Positions 19,513 through 27,043 of a stretch of 64,000 nt of DNA are shown here, piece after piece. A model generated the notes under the pieces. The model ran no database searches and was not told the origin of the DNA. It saw nothing but the letters and a program-made list of their open reading frames with translations. The position numbers and the translations under genes are program-made. How positions within the stretch are numbered: the first letter of the stretch is position 1; the number at the start of each line of letters is the position of its first letter. The stretch lies in NCBI GenBank assembly GCA_020633315.1, contig JACKDV010000020.1, positions 62,001-126,000 on the forward strand. Direction: 5' to 3'. This DNA comes from Myxococcales bacterium (GTDB lineage Bacteria > Myxococcota_A > Polyangia > Nannocystales > Nannocystaceae).

Positions 19513-21807
19513 ATGGTCGACGAACGATACCAAGGAAGCTTCGAAGCCACCGACGCCCTGATGGAGCGTCACCGCGCCGAGATCATCGCCGCCTGCGACG
19601 AGCTGCGCGCCGCGGTGGGCGTGCCCAGCTACCGCGTGTGGCTGTGCCCGTTCTCGGGCAACGAGCTGGTCGAGCTGCTCTCGTCGTCGGTCGAGGCCGA
19701 CGGCAGCGACCAGAGCATGGTGTTCTACGCCTCCACCTCGGAGCAGCTCCGCGACGCCCCGCTGCGCTCGCTGACCTTCCTGCGCTTCACCGACGAGGGG
19801 ACCCACCCGCGCTGGGACTGCGTGATCCGGGACCTCGACATCACCGTCCCCGCGCGCGCGGCGTTCTGGGAGGCCGACCTGTGCGTAGGCGATGCGGACG
19901 CGCCCGAGCGCATCGGCGTGGTCACGCTCTACGACGCCAACGGCCAGGCCAGCGTGCCCGACGAGCTGTCGACCTCGGCCCGGGCCCACAGCCGCGCCCT
20001 GCTGCAGCGCCTCACCGAGGCCATGGCCGCCTACCGCCAGGCCCGCTACGACCGCGAGGTGCTCGGTGCCCTCGAGCGCCGCTTCACCGGCGAGATCGTC
20101 CGCACCAGCGGGCCCCCCGACAGCCTCGCGTTCTTCGAGGACATCGCGCGCTGGTTCCTGCGGATCGGCCAGCCCGTGGGCGCCGCGGAGCCCTCCGAGG
20201 GCAAGGGGCCGTCGATCCCCGCCCACGTGTGCGCGCTGTACATCAAGGACGAGAACCGCCTCGTGCTGATGGACGCGACCGACGAGCTCAAGGTGCCGGC
20301 CACCGCGATCGCCGACCACCAGTACGACAACCCGCTGACCAGCATCCCCATCGATCACAACGACGGCTCGCTCATCGGCTTCGTCTACGAGGTGCTCGGG
20401 CGCGAGCACCAGCCGCTCATCTTCCCCTCGGGTCGCAGCGACGGGCCCTACATCATGTCGCTGGTGGAGGACCTGCGGCAGCGCATCACCCAGCTCGGCA
20501 TCGAGGAGGAGTCGTCCGGCCAAAGCGGGCGCTACGGCGGCGACGACGAGGCCTCGCCGGTCACCCCCCGGGCCGCGCGCTCGATGCTGCGCAACTACTT
20601 CCAGCGCATCAAGCACCAGGGCAGCTGCGGCTTCTTCCCCCTGATGCGCCGCGAGGAGGTCGAGGGCGTGTTCGTGCTGTTCTCGACCCAGCGCACCTTC
20701 TTCCAGTCGGCCAACGTGCTGCTCATCCGGGCCATCGCCGACCGCCTGTGCCGGCTGCCCGACCTGCTGCCCGATCACCGCCAGGACAAGGACTACCGCG
20801 ACCGCAAGACCCGGCTCATCTACATCGAGCAGCGTCACCAGCGGATCGATCGCTACCTCACCGGCGGCCAGCGGGTGCAGGCGGTGGCCTTCCTCAACCT
20901 CGACGGCTTCCGCGAGATCAACGACATCTACGGCCACAAGGTGGGCGACCGCGTGCTCGAGTCGGTGATGGAGGGCCTGGTGGTCGCCGCCCACCGCCCG
21001 GGCATGCTGGGCAACCGCTACTCGGCGCTGCAGTTCGTGGAGCAGGAGAAGGCCAAGATCGACGCCGAGCAGTACGCGGCCACCGAGCTCTCCAAGACCC
21101 GGCGTCGCAAGGCGCTGCGCCTGCTGCCCCTGCACTACGGCGGCGACGAGTTCGGCCTGGTGTTCCTGGGCCGCGACGAGGGCAACGACAAGGAGATCGT
21201 GTTCATCTGCCAGCAGGTGGTGGTCGACCTGCTGAGCTTCCTGCGCTTCCGCCTCGCCGGCCAGGTGGACGCGGGCCGCCTGAGCATGAGCGCGGGCCTG
21301 GCCCTGCCCAGCCGCCTCGACGACGAGGAGCGACACTCTCGCAACGAGTTCTCGCTGTACAGCGGCCTGCGCGAGCTGGGCGACTCGCTGATGTACTACG
21401 CCAAGGGCATCGACGACCTCAGCCTCTACTGCCCCGGCCACACCGTGGTCGAGCACCGCTTCGAGCTGATGATCGACGAGGGCGGCCCCGCGGTCTGGCG
21501 CGCCGCGCTGACCTCGAGCAAGGAGGTGGGCGACCGCGTGCCCATGAGCGGCGACATCCTGCTGCTCGACCTGCTGCACTCGCTCGAGCGCACCGTGGGC
21601 CGTCACGTCCGCAACGGCGAGGACCGCGAGGCGATCCTGCGCCGGATCAAGAAGACGATGAGCCCGGTGCGCTTCGAGGTGCTCTACCGCCTGCCGCGGG
21701 CCTCGGGCCGCGGCGCCCGCGAGGAGTACCTGGTGCGCCAGCTCGACGAGGCGGTGACCGTGAGCGTGGGCACCGGCGACCAGCTCTACGGCTACGTGGT
21801 GGTGTAG
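19513..21807 (+). CDS. GGDEF-domain protein (probable diguanylate cyclase)
   Basis: GGDEF proteins make cyclic di-GMP. The 764-residue protein has a large N-terminal region with no membrane helix, part of which (about 200-420) looks GAF-like. The catalytic domain has LDGFREINDIYGHKVGDRVL (about 464-482) and the intact signature YGGDEFGLVF (about 542-551). The spacing between these is about 80 residues, nearly twice the usual, because of a charged helical insertion at about 500-540. The inhibitory RxxD site is not obvious. The start follows CTGAGGA and lies six bases after the glycosylasparaginase stop. The last ~130 residues are an extra domain I do not recognise. Confidence 0.82.
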   Translation: MVDERYQGSFEATDALMERHRAEIIAACDELRAAVGVPSYRVWLCPFSGNELVELLSSSVEADGSDQSMVFYASTSEQLRDAPLRSLTFLRFTDEGTHPRWDCVIRDLDITVPARAAFWEADLCVGDADAPERIGVVTLYDANGQASVPDELSTSARAHSRALLQRLTEAMAAYRQARYDREVLGALERRFTGEIVRTSGPPDSLAFFEDIARWFLRIGQPVGAAEPSEGKGPSIPAHVCALYIKDENRLVLMDATDELKVPATAIADHQYDNPLTSIPIDHNDGSLIGFVYEVLGREHQPLIFPSGRSDGPYIMSLVEDLRQRITQLGIEEESSGQSGRYGGDDEASPVTPRAARSMLRNYFQRIKHQGSCGFFPLMRREEVEGVFVLFSTQRTFFQSANVLLIRAIADRLCRLPDLLPDHRQDKDYRDRKTRLIYIEQRHQRIDRYLTGGQRVQAVAFLNLDGFREINDIYGHKVGDRVLESVMEGLVVAAHRPGMLGNRYSALQFVEQEKAKIDAEQYAATELSKTRRRKALRLLPLHYGGDEFGLVFLGRDEGNDKEIVFICQQVVVDLLSFLRFRLAGQVDAGRLSMSAGLALPSRLDDEERHSRNEFSLYSGLRELGDSLMYYAKGIDDLSLYCPGHTVVEHRFELMIDEGGPAVWRAALTSSKEVGDRVPMSGDILLLDLLHSLERTVGRHVRNGEDREAILRRIKKTMSPVRFEVLYRLPRASGRGAREEYLVRQLDEAVTVSVGTGDQLYGYVVV

Positions 21808-21835
21808 CCCTCGGCCACGCCCTGACCCACGCCCC

Positions 21836-23404
21836 TCAGCCCCGATACCGCGGCAGGTGCACGGTGACGATCGTCCCGCCCTGCGCGGGGCAGTCGAGCA
21901 CCACCCGCCCCCGTAGGCTGCGCACGATGTCGTGCACCACGGGCAGGCCCAGGCCGGTGCCCGCGCTGCCCTTGGTGGTGAAGAACGGCTCGAACACCTT
22001 GCCGCGCAGGTCCTCGGGGATGCCCGAGCCGTCGTCGCGCACCCGCAGCATGCCGAAGTCTCCCTCGCGATCGATCTCGATCTCCACCGAGCCCCGATCG
22101 CCGCCGCCGCCGTCGCCCAGCGCGTCGATGGCGTTGACGATCAGGTTGATCGCGATCTGGTGCACCTCGTCCTTGTCGGCGTGCACCACCACGTCCTCGC
22201 CCTCGGGGGCCGAGAGCGAGACCTTCATGCGGCGCAGCCGACCGGCGCGGCGCAGCAGCTTGAGGATCTCCTCGACCGACTCGCGCACCACCACCGCGCC
22301 GCGGGTGCGCACGCGCGGGCGCAGGGGCTCGAGGATCTCCTCCACGTGCTCGCGGATGCGACGCACGCTCTCGCGCATGATGCCGATCATCCCCGACTCG
22401 GTGGGGTCGGCGCTCTCGAGCATGCTCAGGTAGCCCACCAGGGGGCCGAGCTCGTTCTTGATCTCGTGGGCCGCGCTGCCGGCGAGCAGGCCCACGGTGG
22501 CCAGGCGGTCGGCCTGCTGCAGGCGCTGGCTGAGCTCCTCGTGGCTCTGCTCGAAGTACACCAGGCCGATCACGTAGCGGGTGGGGCCGTGGTCCTCGTC
22601 CTCGGGGCTCTCGCACAGCGACAGGCTCATGCGGGCGGGGATCTGGCGCTGGCCCGAGCGCACGGTCACCTCGCCGCGCCAGTGGGCCTCGGCCTCGTCG
22701 CCGTCGGCCATCTCGATCACCCGGTCCTGCACGTCGCCGCCGGTGGGGTGCGGCTCGAACCACTGGCGCAGGTCGGTGTCGAGCAGGGCGTACAGTGGCT
22801 TGCCCACGAGGTTGACGAAGCTCTCGCTGACGTCGACCACCCGCCCCTCGGGGTCGGCCACGATGATGCCCTCGGCCGCCCGGTTGTACAGGACCGACAG
22901 CAGCATCGCCGTGCGCTGGTGACGGATGGAGAGCTGGCGGTGCTCCTCGCGGAGCCGCTGCTGCTCGTGCTGGCGGAGCTGCTTGGTGCGCCGGGCCTCC
23001 ACCGCGCGCGCCACCGTGTCGAGCAGGCGCTCGCGCTTGACCGGCTTGGTGAGGTAGTCGAAGGCGTGCTCGCGCACGGCCTCGGCCGCCGCCTGCACGC
23101 TGTGGTCGGCGGTGACGATCACCACCGGCACCTCGGGGTCGCGCTGCTCGATCTCCTTGAGCAGGTCGAGGCCGGTGCCGCCGGGCATCAGCAGGTCGGT
23201 GACCACCACGTCGAAGGGCTGCGACTCGAAGGCGGGCAGCGCCTCGTGCACGTCGGTGGTGATGCGCACCTCGTAGCCCGCCCGCACCAGCAGCAGGCGC
23301 AGGGCGTTGGCCACGAGCTGGTCGTCCTCGACCAGCAGCACCACGCCCGTGGGGTGGAGGTGACCGGTGAGCCCCGGTGCACCGTCCGGCCCCGTGGGGC
23401 TCAT
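21836..23404 (-). CDS. Response-regulator/PAS/histidine kinase protein
   Basis: The 522-residue protein begins with a receiver domain (VVLLVEDDQLVANAL, phospho-acceptor Asp in VVVTDLLMPGGTG, Lys in YLTKPVKRE). A coiled-coil and PAS domain (about 175-300) follow. Then come a HisKA segment AAHEIKNELGPLVGYL and an HATPase with N box INLIVNAIDAL, G1 DDGSGIP and G2 GTGLGLPVV. It has no membrane helix and so is a soluble kinase taking input from another kinase. The start at 23404 overlaps the upstream kinase-like gene by four bases (ATGA), so the two proteins are coupled and probably form one phosphorelay. Confidence 0.93.
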   Translation of the reverse strand: MSPTGPDGAPGLTGHLHPTGVVLLVEDDQLVANALRLLLVRAGYEVRITTDVHEALPAFESQPFDVVVTDLLMPGGTGLDLLKEIEQRDPEVPVVIVTADHSVQAAAEAVREHAFDYLTKPVKRERLLDTVARAVEARRTKQLRQHEQQRLREEHRQLSIRHQRTAMLLSVLYNRAAEGIIVADPEGRVVDVSESFVNLVGKPLYALLDTDLRQWFEPHPTGGDVQDRVIEMADGDEAEAHWRGEVTVRSGQRQIPARMSLSLCESPEDEDHGPTRYVIGLVYFEQSHEELSQRLQQADRLATVGLLAGSAAHEIKNELGPLVGYLSMLESADPTESGMIGIMRESVRRIREHVEEILEPLRPRVRTRGAVVVRESVEEILKLLRRAGRLRRMKVSLSAPEGEDVVVHADKDEVHQIAINLIVNAIDALGDGGGGDRGSVEIEIDREGDFGMLRVRDDGSGIPEDLRGKVFEPFFTTKGSAGTGLGLPVVHDIVRSLRGRVVLDCPAQGGTIVTVHLPRYRG

Positions 23405-24087
23405 TGCCGCCTCGGCTCCGGAGCGAACTCGAGCAGGATCGTCTCGGCGTCCTCGCGCAGGCGCATCGAGGGGTTGCCGTCGACGAGCTGCATGGTGCGC
23501 TCGATGTGCGAGCGGCTGAGCTCCACCGGGGCCCCCGAGCCGCCGGCGTTGTGCCCGGCGAGGGTGAGCTCGAGGGCGCACGACAGCGGGCCCTCCTGGG
23601 CGATGCCCCGCAGGCTGAGGTCGTAGCGCGGGTGGTTGCGGTCGCCGGCGGCCGCCACGGCGGCGAGGCCGAGGCTGAGCAGCACGGTCTCGAGGGTGGC
23701 CGGCGTGGGCGCGCGCTCGATGGGACCGAGATCGATCGACAGCCGCACCGAGTGACGCTCCCAGCGGCGCGAGAGCACCGACTCGAAGCGATCGACCACC
23801 GCCGAGGTGTTGCGCGGGCCATCCACGCTGCGGGTGAGCCCGGCCAGGCCCTGCACCAGGGTCCTCATGCGCTCGGCCGCCTCGAGGCTCTGCTTGTTGC
23901 GCTCGTGCTCCTCGGTGCCCGGCGGGGCGTCGTCCATCGCCAGCTCCGCGAGCACGATCAGGCTCTGCAGCGGGTTGCTCAGATCATGCGTGAAGATCTC
24001 GAGCGCCTCGAGCAGCACCTCGCGCTGGGCCTCGGCCTGACGCGCTCGCTGCTCGGGGGTCGACGACTGCTGCCCCGGGTCTGACAC
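23401..24087 (-). CDS. HisKA-like phosphotransfer protein
   Basis: The 228-residue protein carries a dimerisation/His-phosphorylation segment, EIFTHDLSNPLQSLIVLAEL, near residue 35. A complete ATPase domain with N and G boxes is not evident; the C-terminal ~130 residues are diverged. It may be a histidine-phosphotransfer protein or a degenerate kinase. The start chosen is GTG 24087 (VSDPGQQ); upstream sequence in frame overlaps the divergent trmB region. It overlaps the downstream receiver-kinase by four bases, so it probably feeds or receives phosphate from that protein. Confidence 0.7.
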   Translation of the reverse strand: MSDPGQQSSTPEQRARQAEAQREVLLEALEIFTHDLSNPLQSLIVLAELAMDDAPPGTEEHERNKQSLEAAERMRTLVQGLAGLTRSVDGPRNTSAVVDRFESVLSRRWERHSVRLSIDLGPIERAPTPATLETVLLSLGLAAVAAAGDRNHPRYDLSLRGIAQEGPLSCALELTLAGHNAGGSGAPVELSRSHIERTMQLVDGNPSMRLREDAETILLEFAPEPRRQ

Positions 24088-24224
24088 GCTGCAAGGGTAG
24101 CGAGGCTCGGCCCTCGGGGGCCAGCGAACCCTGCGCCCGACGTGGGCCCATGTCGGACCAGGGTTTTTCCGTAGGCCGGGCTGGGGTTTTCCGAGCGCCG
24201 CCTCCAACGTACCCTCCGCGAGCC

Positions 24225-24908
24225 GTGCCACGCCGGGTACGTCAACACGTCAACCCGCTGGGCGTCCGCTACATGGAACCGCGCGCCCAGCCGGTGCACC
24301 CGCCCGCGGGGCTGGGTGGCGATCCACGGGTGGAGGTCGAGCTCGGCTGCGCGGACGGGCAGTTCTCGTTCCAGCTCGCGCGGGCGTGCCCCGAGCGCTT
24401 CGTGGTGGGCCTGGAGATCCGCGACAAGGTGGTGGCGCAAAACCAGGCGCGGGCGCGAGCCGAGGGGCCGCGCAACCTCGCCTTCGCCTACGTCAACCTC
24501 AACGTGGACCTCGACCGGGTGTTCGCGCCGCGCTCGGTCGATGCCTTCCACTTGCTGTTCCCCGATCCGTGGTTCAAGGCCAAGCACCACAAGCGCCGGG
24601 TGATCGACCCGTGGATGCTGGAGGTGATCTGCCAGCAGCTCCGACCCGGCGGCGAGCTGCACCTCGCCAGCGACGTGTACGAGGTGGCCCTGGAGGCGAT
24701 GGCGGAGATCGAGGATCCCTCGGCCGAGCCGCTGGGCCTGCGCAACCTGGCCGGGCCGTGGGGCTTTTGGCGGGGCAACCCCTTCCCCGCCCAGTCGCGA
24801 CGCGAGGACACCACCCTGGCCCGCGGCCAGCGGGTCTGGCGGGTGCGCTACGGGCTGGGCGCGGCGGCGGGCTCGACCCCCAGCAGCGCCTCCACGGTGG
24901 GCAGGTAG
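24225..24908 (+). CDS. trmB: tRNA (guanine-N7-)-methyltransferase
   Basis: TrmB methylates G46 in the variable loop of tRNA with S-adenosylmethionine. The SAM-binding segment VEVELGCADGQFSFQLA and the TrmB signature HLLFPDPWFKAKHHKRRV are present, followed by RPGGELHLASDV. The start chosen is GTG 24225 (VPRRVRQHVNPLG), where family similarity begins; an in-frame ATG at 24150 would add 25 poorly conserved residues. Its 3' end overlaps a convergent minus-strand gene by 61 bp, so the extreme C-terminus (GSTPSSAS) may be under double constraint. Confidence 0.93.
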   Translation: MPRRVRQHVNPLGVRYMEPRAQPVHPPAGLGGDPRVEVELGCADGQFSFQLARACPERFVVGLEIRDKVVAQNQARARAEGPRNLAFAYVNLNVDLDRVFAPRSVDAFHLLFPDPWFKAKHHKRRVIDPWMLEVICQQLRPGGELHLASDVYEVALEAMAEIEDPSAEPLGLRNLAGPWGFWRGNPFPAQSRREDTTLARGQRVWRVRYGLGAAAGSTPSSASTVGR

Positions 24909-25378
24909 ACCGCGTCGGGCAGCTCTTGGCAGTTGCGATAGGCCTGGGCCGCGGTCTGGGCCGCCTCTTGGTCGGGGGCCTCCACCACGCTGGTGTTGAC
25001 CGCATCCACGCAGGTGCAGAAGGACAGCGCTTCCTTCTTGGCGTCGGGATCGGCGCAGTGCTCCATCTGGCGATCGAGCGACCACTGCAGGAACGGAGCC
25101 TGGCAGTCGATCCCCGGGTGCTCGGTGGCCAGCACGCACTCGCACAGGCCCTCGTCGCGAGGCAGCTCGATCGCCTGCGTGCATACCGCGTCCATGTAGG
25201 CGGTCTCGAGGGCCAGGCGGTCGTCGAAGCTCTGCGAGCCGCCGAGCACCGCCTCGACCAGGGTCGGCAAGAGCCACACCAGCACCACGCCCGCGAGCGG
25301 CAGCGCGAGCAACCCACCGATCACCAGGCCCGGCAGGCGCGAGCGAGGCGGATCGTCGATGTCGGCGAGCATGGGCAT
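24848..25378 (-). CDS. Membrane-anchored Cys-containing envelope protein
   Basis: The 176-residue protein has one membrane segment at about residues 17-40 (LPGLVIGGLLALPLAGVVLV) and an extracytoplasmic domain with six or more Cys (VCTQ, LCECVLA, IDCQ, HCAD, SFCTCVD, NCQE). The CEC and CTC pairs suggest disulphides or metal binding. No family is recognised. The start is ATG 25378 or 25372. Its last ~20 codons overlap the end of trmB on the other strand. Confidence 0.65.
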   Translation of the reverse strand: MPMLADIDDPPRSRLPGLVIGGLLALPLAGVVLVWLLPTLVEAVLGGSQSFDDRLALETAYMDAVCTQAIELPRDEGLCECVLATEHPGIDCQAPFLQWSLDRQMEHCADPDAKKEALSFCTCVDAVNTSVVEAPDQEAAQTAAQAYRNCQELPDAVYLPTVEALLGVEPAAAPSP

Positions 25379-25598
25379 CGGGGCAGCGACTCGGCCCCAG
25401 TCTAGCAGCCGCCGCCCCCGCGTCGCATCGATCCATCCCCGTGGGAGCCCGTGGGCTCCATCGTCATGCCGCGGGCCGCTCGGCGCGGCCGCGGGGGCGC
25501 GCGTCCCCGCGGGTCGTCGAACGGCCCCTGCGGGCTTGTGGAGCCGTGCGCGGGTGTACGATACTCCGCACCTGCCCAACGTTCCCGAGGCGTTGTCC

Positions 25599-26366
25599 AT
25601 GCGCACCAGCACCCCGATCGTTTCCTCGCTCGTCGCCGCCACGCTCGCCCTCGCACCGGTCCACGACGCGCTCGCCGCTCCCAAGGCGGACGATGCCGCG
25701 GCCGACGAGACCGCCGAGGACGCTCCCGAGGACGAGGAAGCCGAAGGCGAGGAGCCCTCCGACGAGGAGGCCGCCGAGGGCGAGGCCGCCGAGGGCGAGG
25801 AAGGCGAGCCCGCCGAGGGCGAGCTGACCGAAGAGGAGGCAGAGGCCGCCGCCGCGGCCGAGGCAGAGGCTGCCGCCGCGGCCGAGGCAGAGGCTGCCGC
25901 CGCGGCCGAGGCAGAGGCCGCCGCCGCGGCCGAGGCAGAGGCTGCCGCCGCGGCCGAGGCAGAGGCCGCCAAGTCCGACAGCTCGTACCTCCCCGAGGAG
26001 GACGACCGTCCGCCCGAGCCGCGCATCGCCAACAAGCCGGCCAAGGGCAAGGGCATGATGATCGCCGGCGGCTCGGCGGCGGGCGCCGGCCTGGCCATGA
26101 CGATCACCTTCGGGCTCATGACCCGCCACTGCAGCATCGACGGCCCCCTGCAGTGCCGCCTGCAGAACCAGGACGACTTCCTGATCCCGATGGGCGTGGC
26201 CACCCTGCTCACCGGCACCATGCTGCTCGCGGTCGGCGTGGGCTACCACCTGCGCTACAAGAAGTGGGAGCGCTGGACCCCCGAGGGCGACAAGAAGACC
26301 GCCCTCATCCCCACCCCGGCGGCGTTCCGCGGCGGGGGCGGGCTGGTGTGGTCGGGCCGCTTCTAG
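25599..26366 (+). CDS. Exported acidic/alanine-repeat protein with C-terminal membrane helices
   Basis: The 255-residue protein has a signal peptide (about residues 1-26, ending ALA). A Glu/Asp-rich segment follows, then a tandem repeat of EAEAAAAA (five copies, about residues 82-122), which should form a long charged alanine helix. Next come a Pro-rich hinge and two hydrophobic segments (about 147-165 and 190-213). The repeat is encoded by nearly identical 24-bp units and could vary in copy number. The overall design, an exported coil tethered to the membrane, resembles envelope spacer proteins. No family is recognised. A strong terminator hairpin follows. Confidence 0.75.
   Translation: MRTSTPIVSSLVAATLALAPVHDALAAPKADDAAADETAEDAPEDEEAEGEEPSDEEAAEGEAAEGEEGEPAEGELTEEEAEAAAAAEAEAAAAAEAEAAAAAEAEAAAAAEAEAAAAAEAEAAKSDSSYLPEEDDRPPEPRIANKPAKGKGMMIAGGSAAGAGLAMTITFGLMTRHCSIDGPLQCRLQNQDDFLIPMGVATLLTGTMLLAVGVGYHLRYKKWERWTPEGDKKTALIPTPAAFRGGGGLVWSGRF
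25836..25970 (+). repeat. 24-bp tandem repeat inside the acidic envelope protein
   Basis: The unit GAGGCAGAGGCYGCCGCCGC plus GGCC repeats about 5.6 times with only C/T variation. It keeps the reading frame and encodes EAEAAAAA. Copy number could change by slippage without a frameshift, altering helix length. Confidence 0.85.
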
Positions 26367-26390
26367 GCCGCGAGGGCACCGGTCCGAATG

Positions 26391-26426
26391 CGAAGGGGCC
26401 AGCCGGGACGACCGGCTGGCCCTTCG
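26391..26426 (+). terminator. Strong hairpin after the acidic envelope protein gene
   Basis: The arms CGAAGGGGCCAGCCGG and CCGGCTGGCCCTTCG pair over 15 bp with one bulged G and a 5-base loop. It starts 24 bases after the stop. It also lies beyond the end of the convergent HTH gene and could serve both directions. There is no long T-run. Confidence 0.75.
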
Positions 26427-26489
26427 TCGTGGCGGCGGCCCGGGTCCGCGGCGCGGTGAGACCGGCACCCGCGTACGGGCGGGCCGCGA

Positions 26490-26825
26490 CTAGTGGCGGC
26501 GACGCGCGACGATCGTGCCGGCGATCTCCACGATGAGCTCGAGGTCGTCGAGGTCGACCCGGTGCAGCAGCGTGTTGAGGCGCGCGCGGAGGTTGGCCTC
26601 GGGGCTGGCCTGGTCGAGGCTGGGCACGTCGGGCAGCAGCGTGGAGACGGTGAGCCCCATGCCCTCGGCGATCCGCAGCAGCGTGCGCAGGCCCGGGCTG
26701 CTGTAGTGACCGTTCTCGAGCCGCGACACCATGTCGGTCGCGATGCCGGCCGCCTGCGCCACCACCTGCTGCGTCATGCCTCGCTCCTCGCGAAGGTGTC
26801 GCAGGCGATGACCGAGCTCGCTCAT
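26490..26825 (-). CDS. XRE-family helix-turn-helix regulator
   Basis: The 111-residue protein has a Cro/CI-type DNA-binding domain: LRHLREERGMTQQVVAQAAG, then MVSRLENGHYSSPGLRTLLR, at about residues 8-55. The C-terminal half is a short helical tail (LRARLNTLLHRVDLDDLELI). The ATG at 26825 has a purine-rich GAGAAGG at the proper distance; an in-frame ATG at 26909 would add a Glu-rich 28-residue tail but has no such site. It follows the dynamin operon on the same strand, separated by a terminator hairpin, so it probably has its own promoter. The target is unknown; the adjacent dynamin operon is the obvious candidate. Confidence 0.85.
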   Translation of the reverse strand: MSELGHRLRHLREERGMTQQVVAQAAGIATDMVSRLENGHYSSPGLRTLLRIAEGMGLTVSTLLPDVPSLDQASPEANLRARLNTLLHRVDLDDLELIVEIAGTIVARRRH

Positions 26826-27002
26826 GTACGCCTTCTCGTGGTGCTCACGGCTCGAGGGCGGACCGCTTCGCTCCCCGGGTGCTCGTACCGGCTCCTCTTC
26901 TTCCCCCATGCACTCAAGGTGCCACATCCCGTGGCGCACCGCGAGCCCCTCGATGGGGTGCGCGCCTCGGGTCGCACCTCGCGGCGCGCCGCCGCGGGTG
27001 AG

Positions 27003-27040
27003 GGGCCGGCCTCGGTCGTCGATCGATCGACGGCCGGCCC
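27003..27040 (-). terminator. Hairpin after the dynamin-like gene
   Basis: A 9-bp stem GGGCCGGCC/GGCCGGCCC with a 20-base loop containing the palindrome GATCGATCGATC lies 3 bases past the stop of the dynamin-like gene. No T-run is present; termination is inferred from position. Confidence 0.6.
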
Positions 27041-27043
27041 TCG

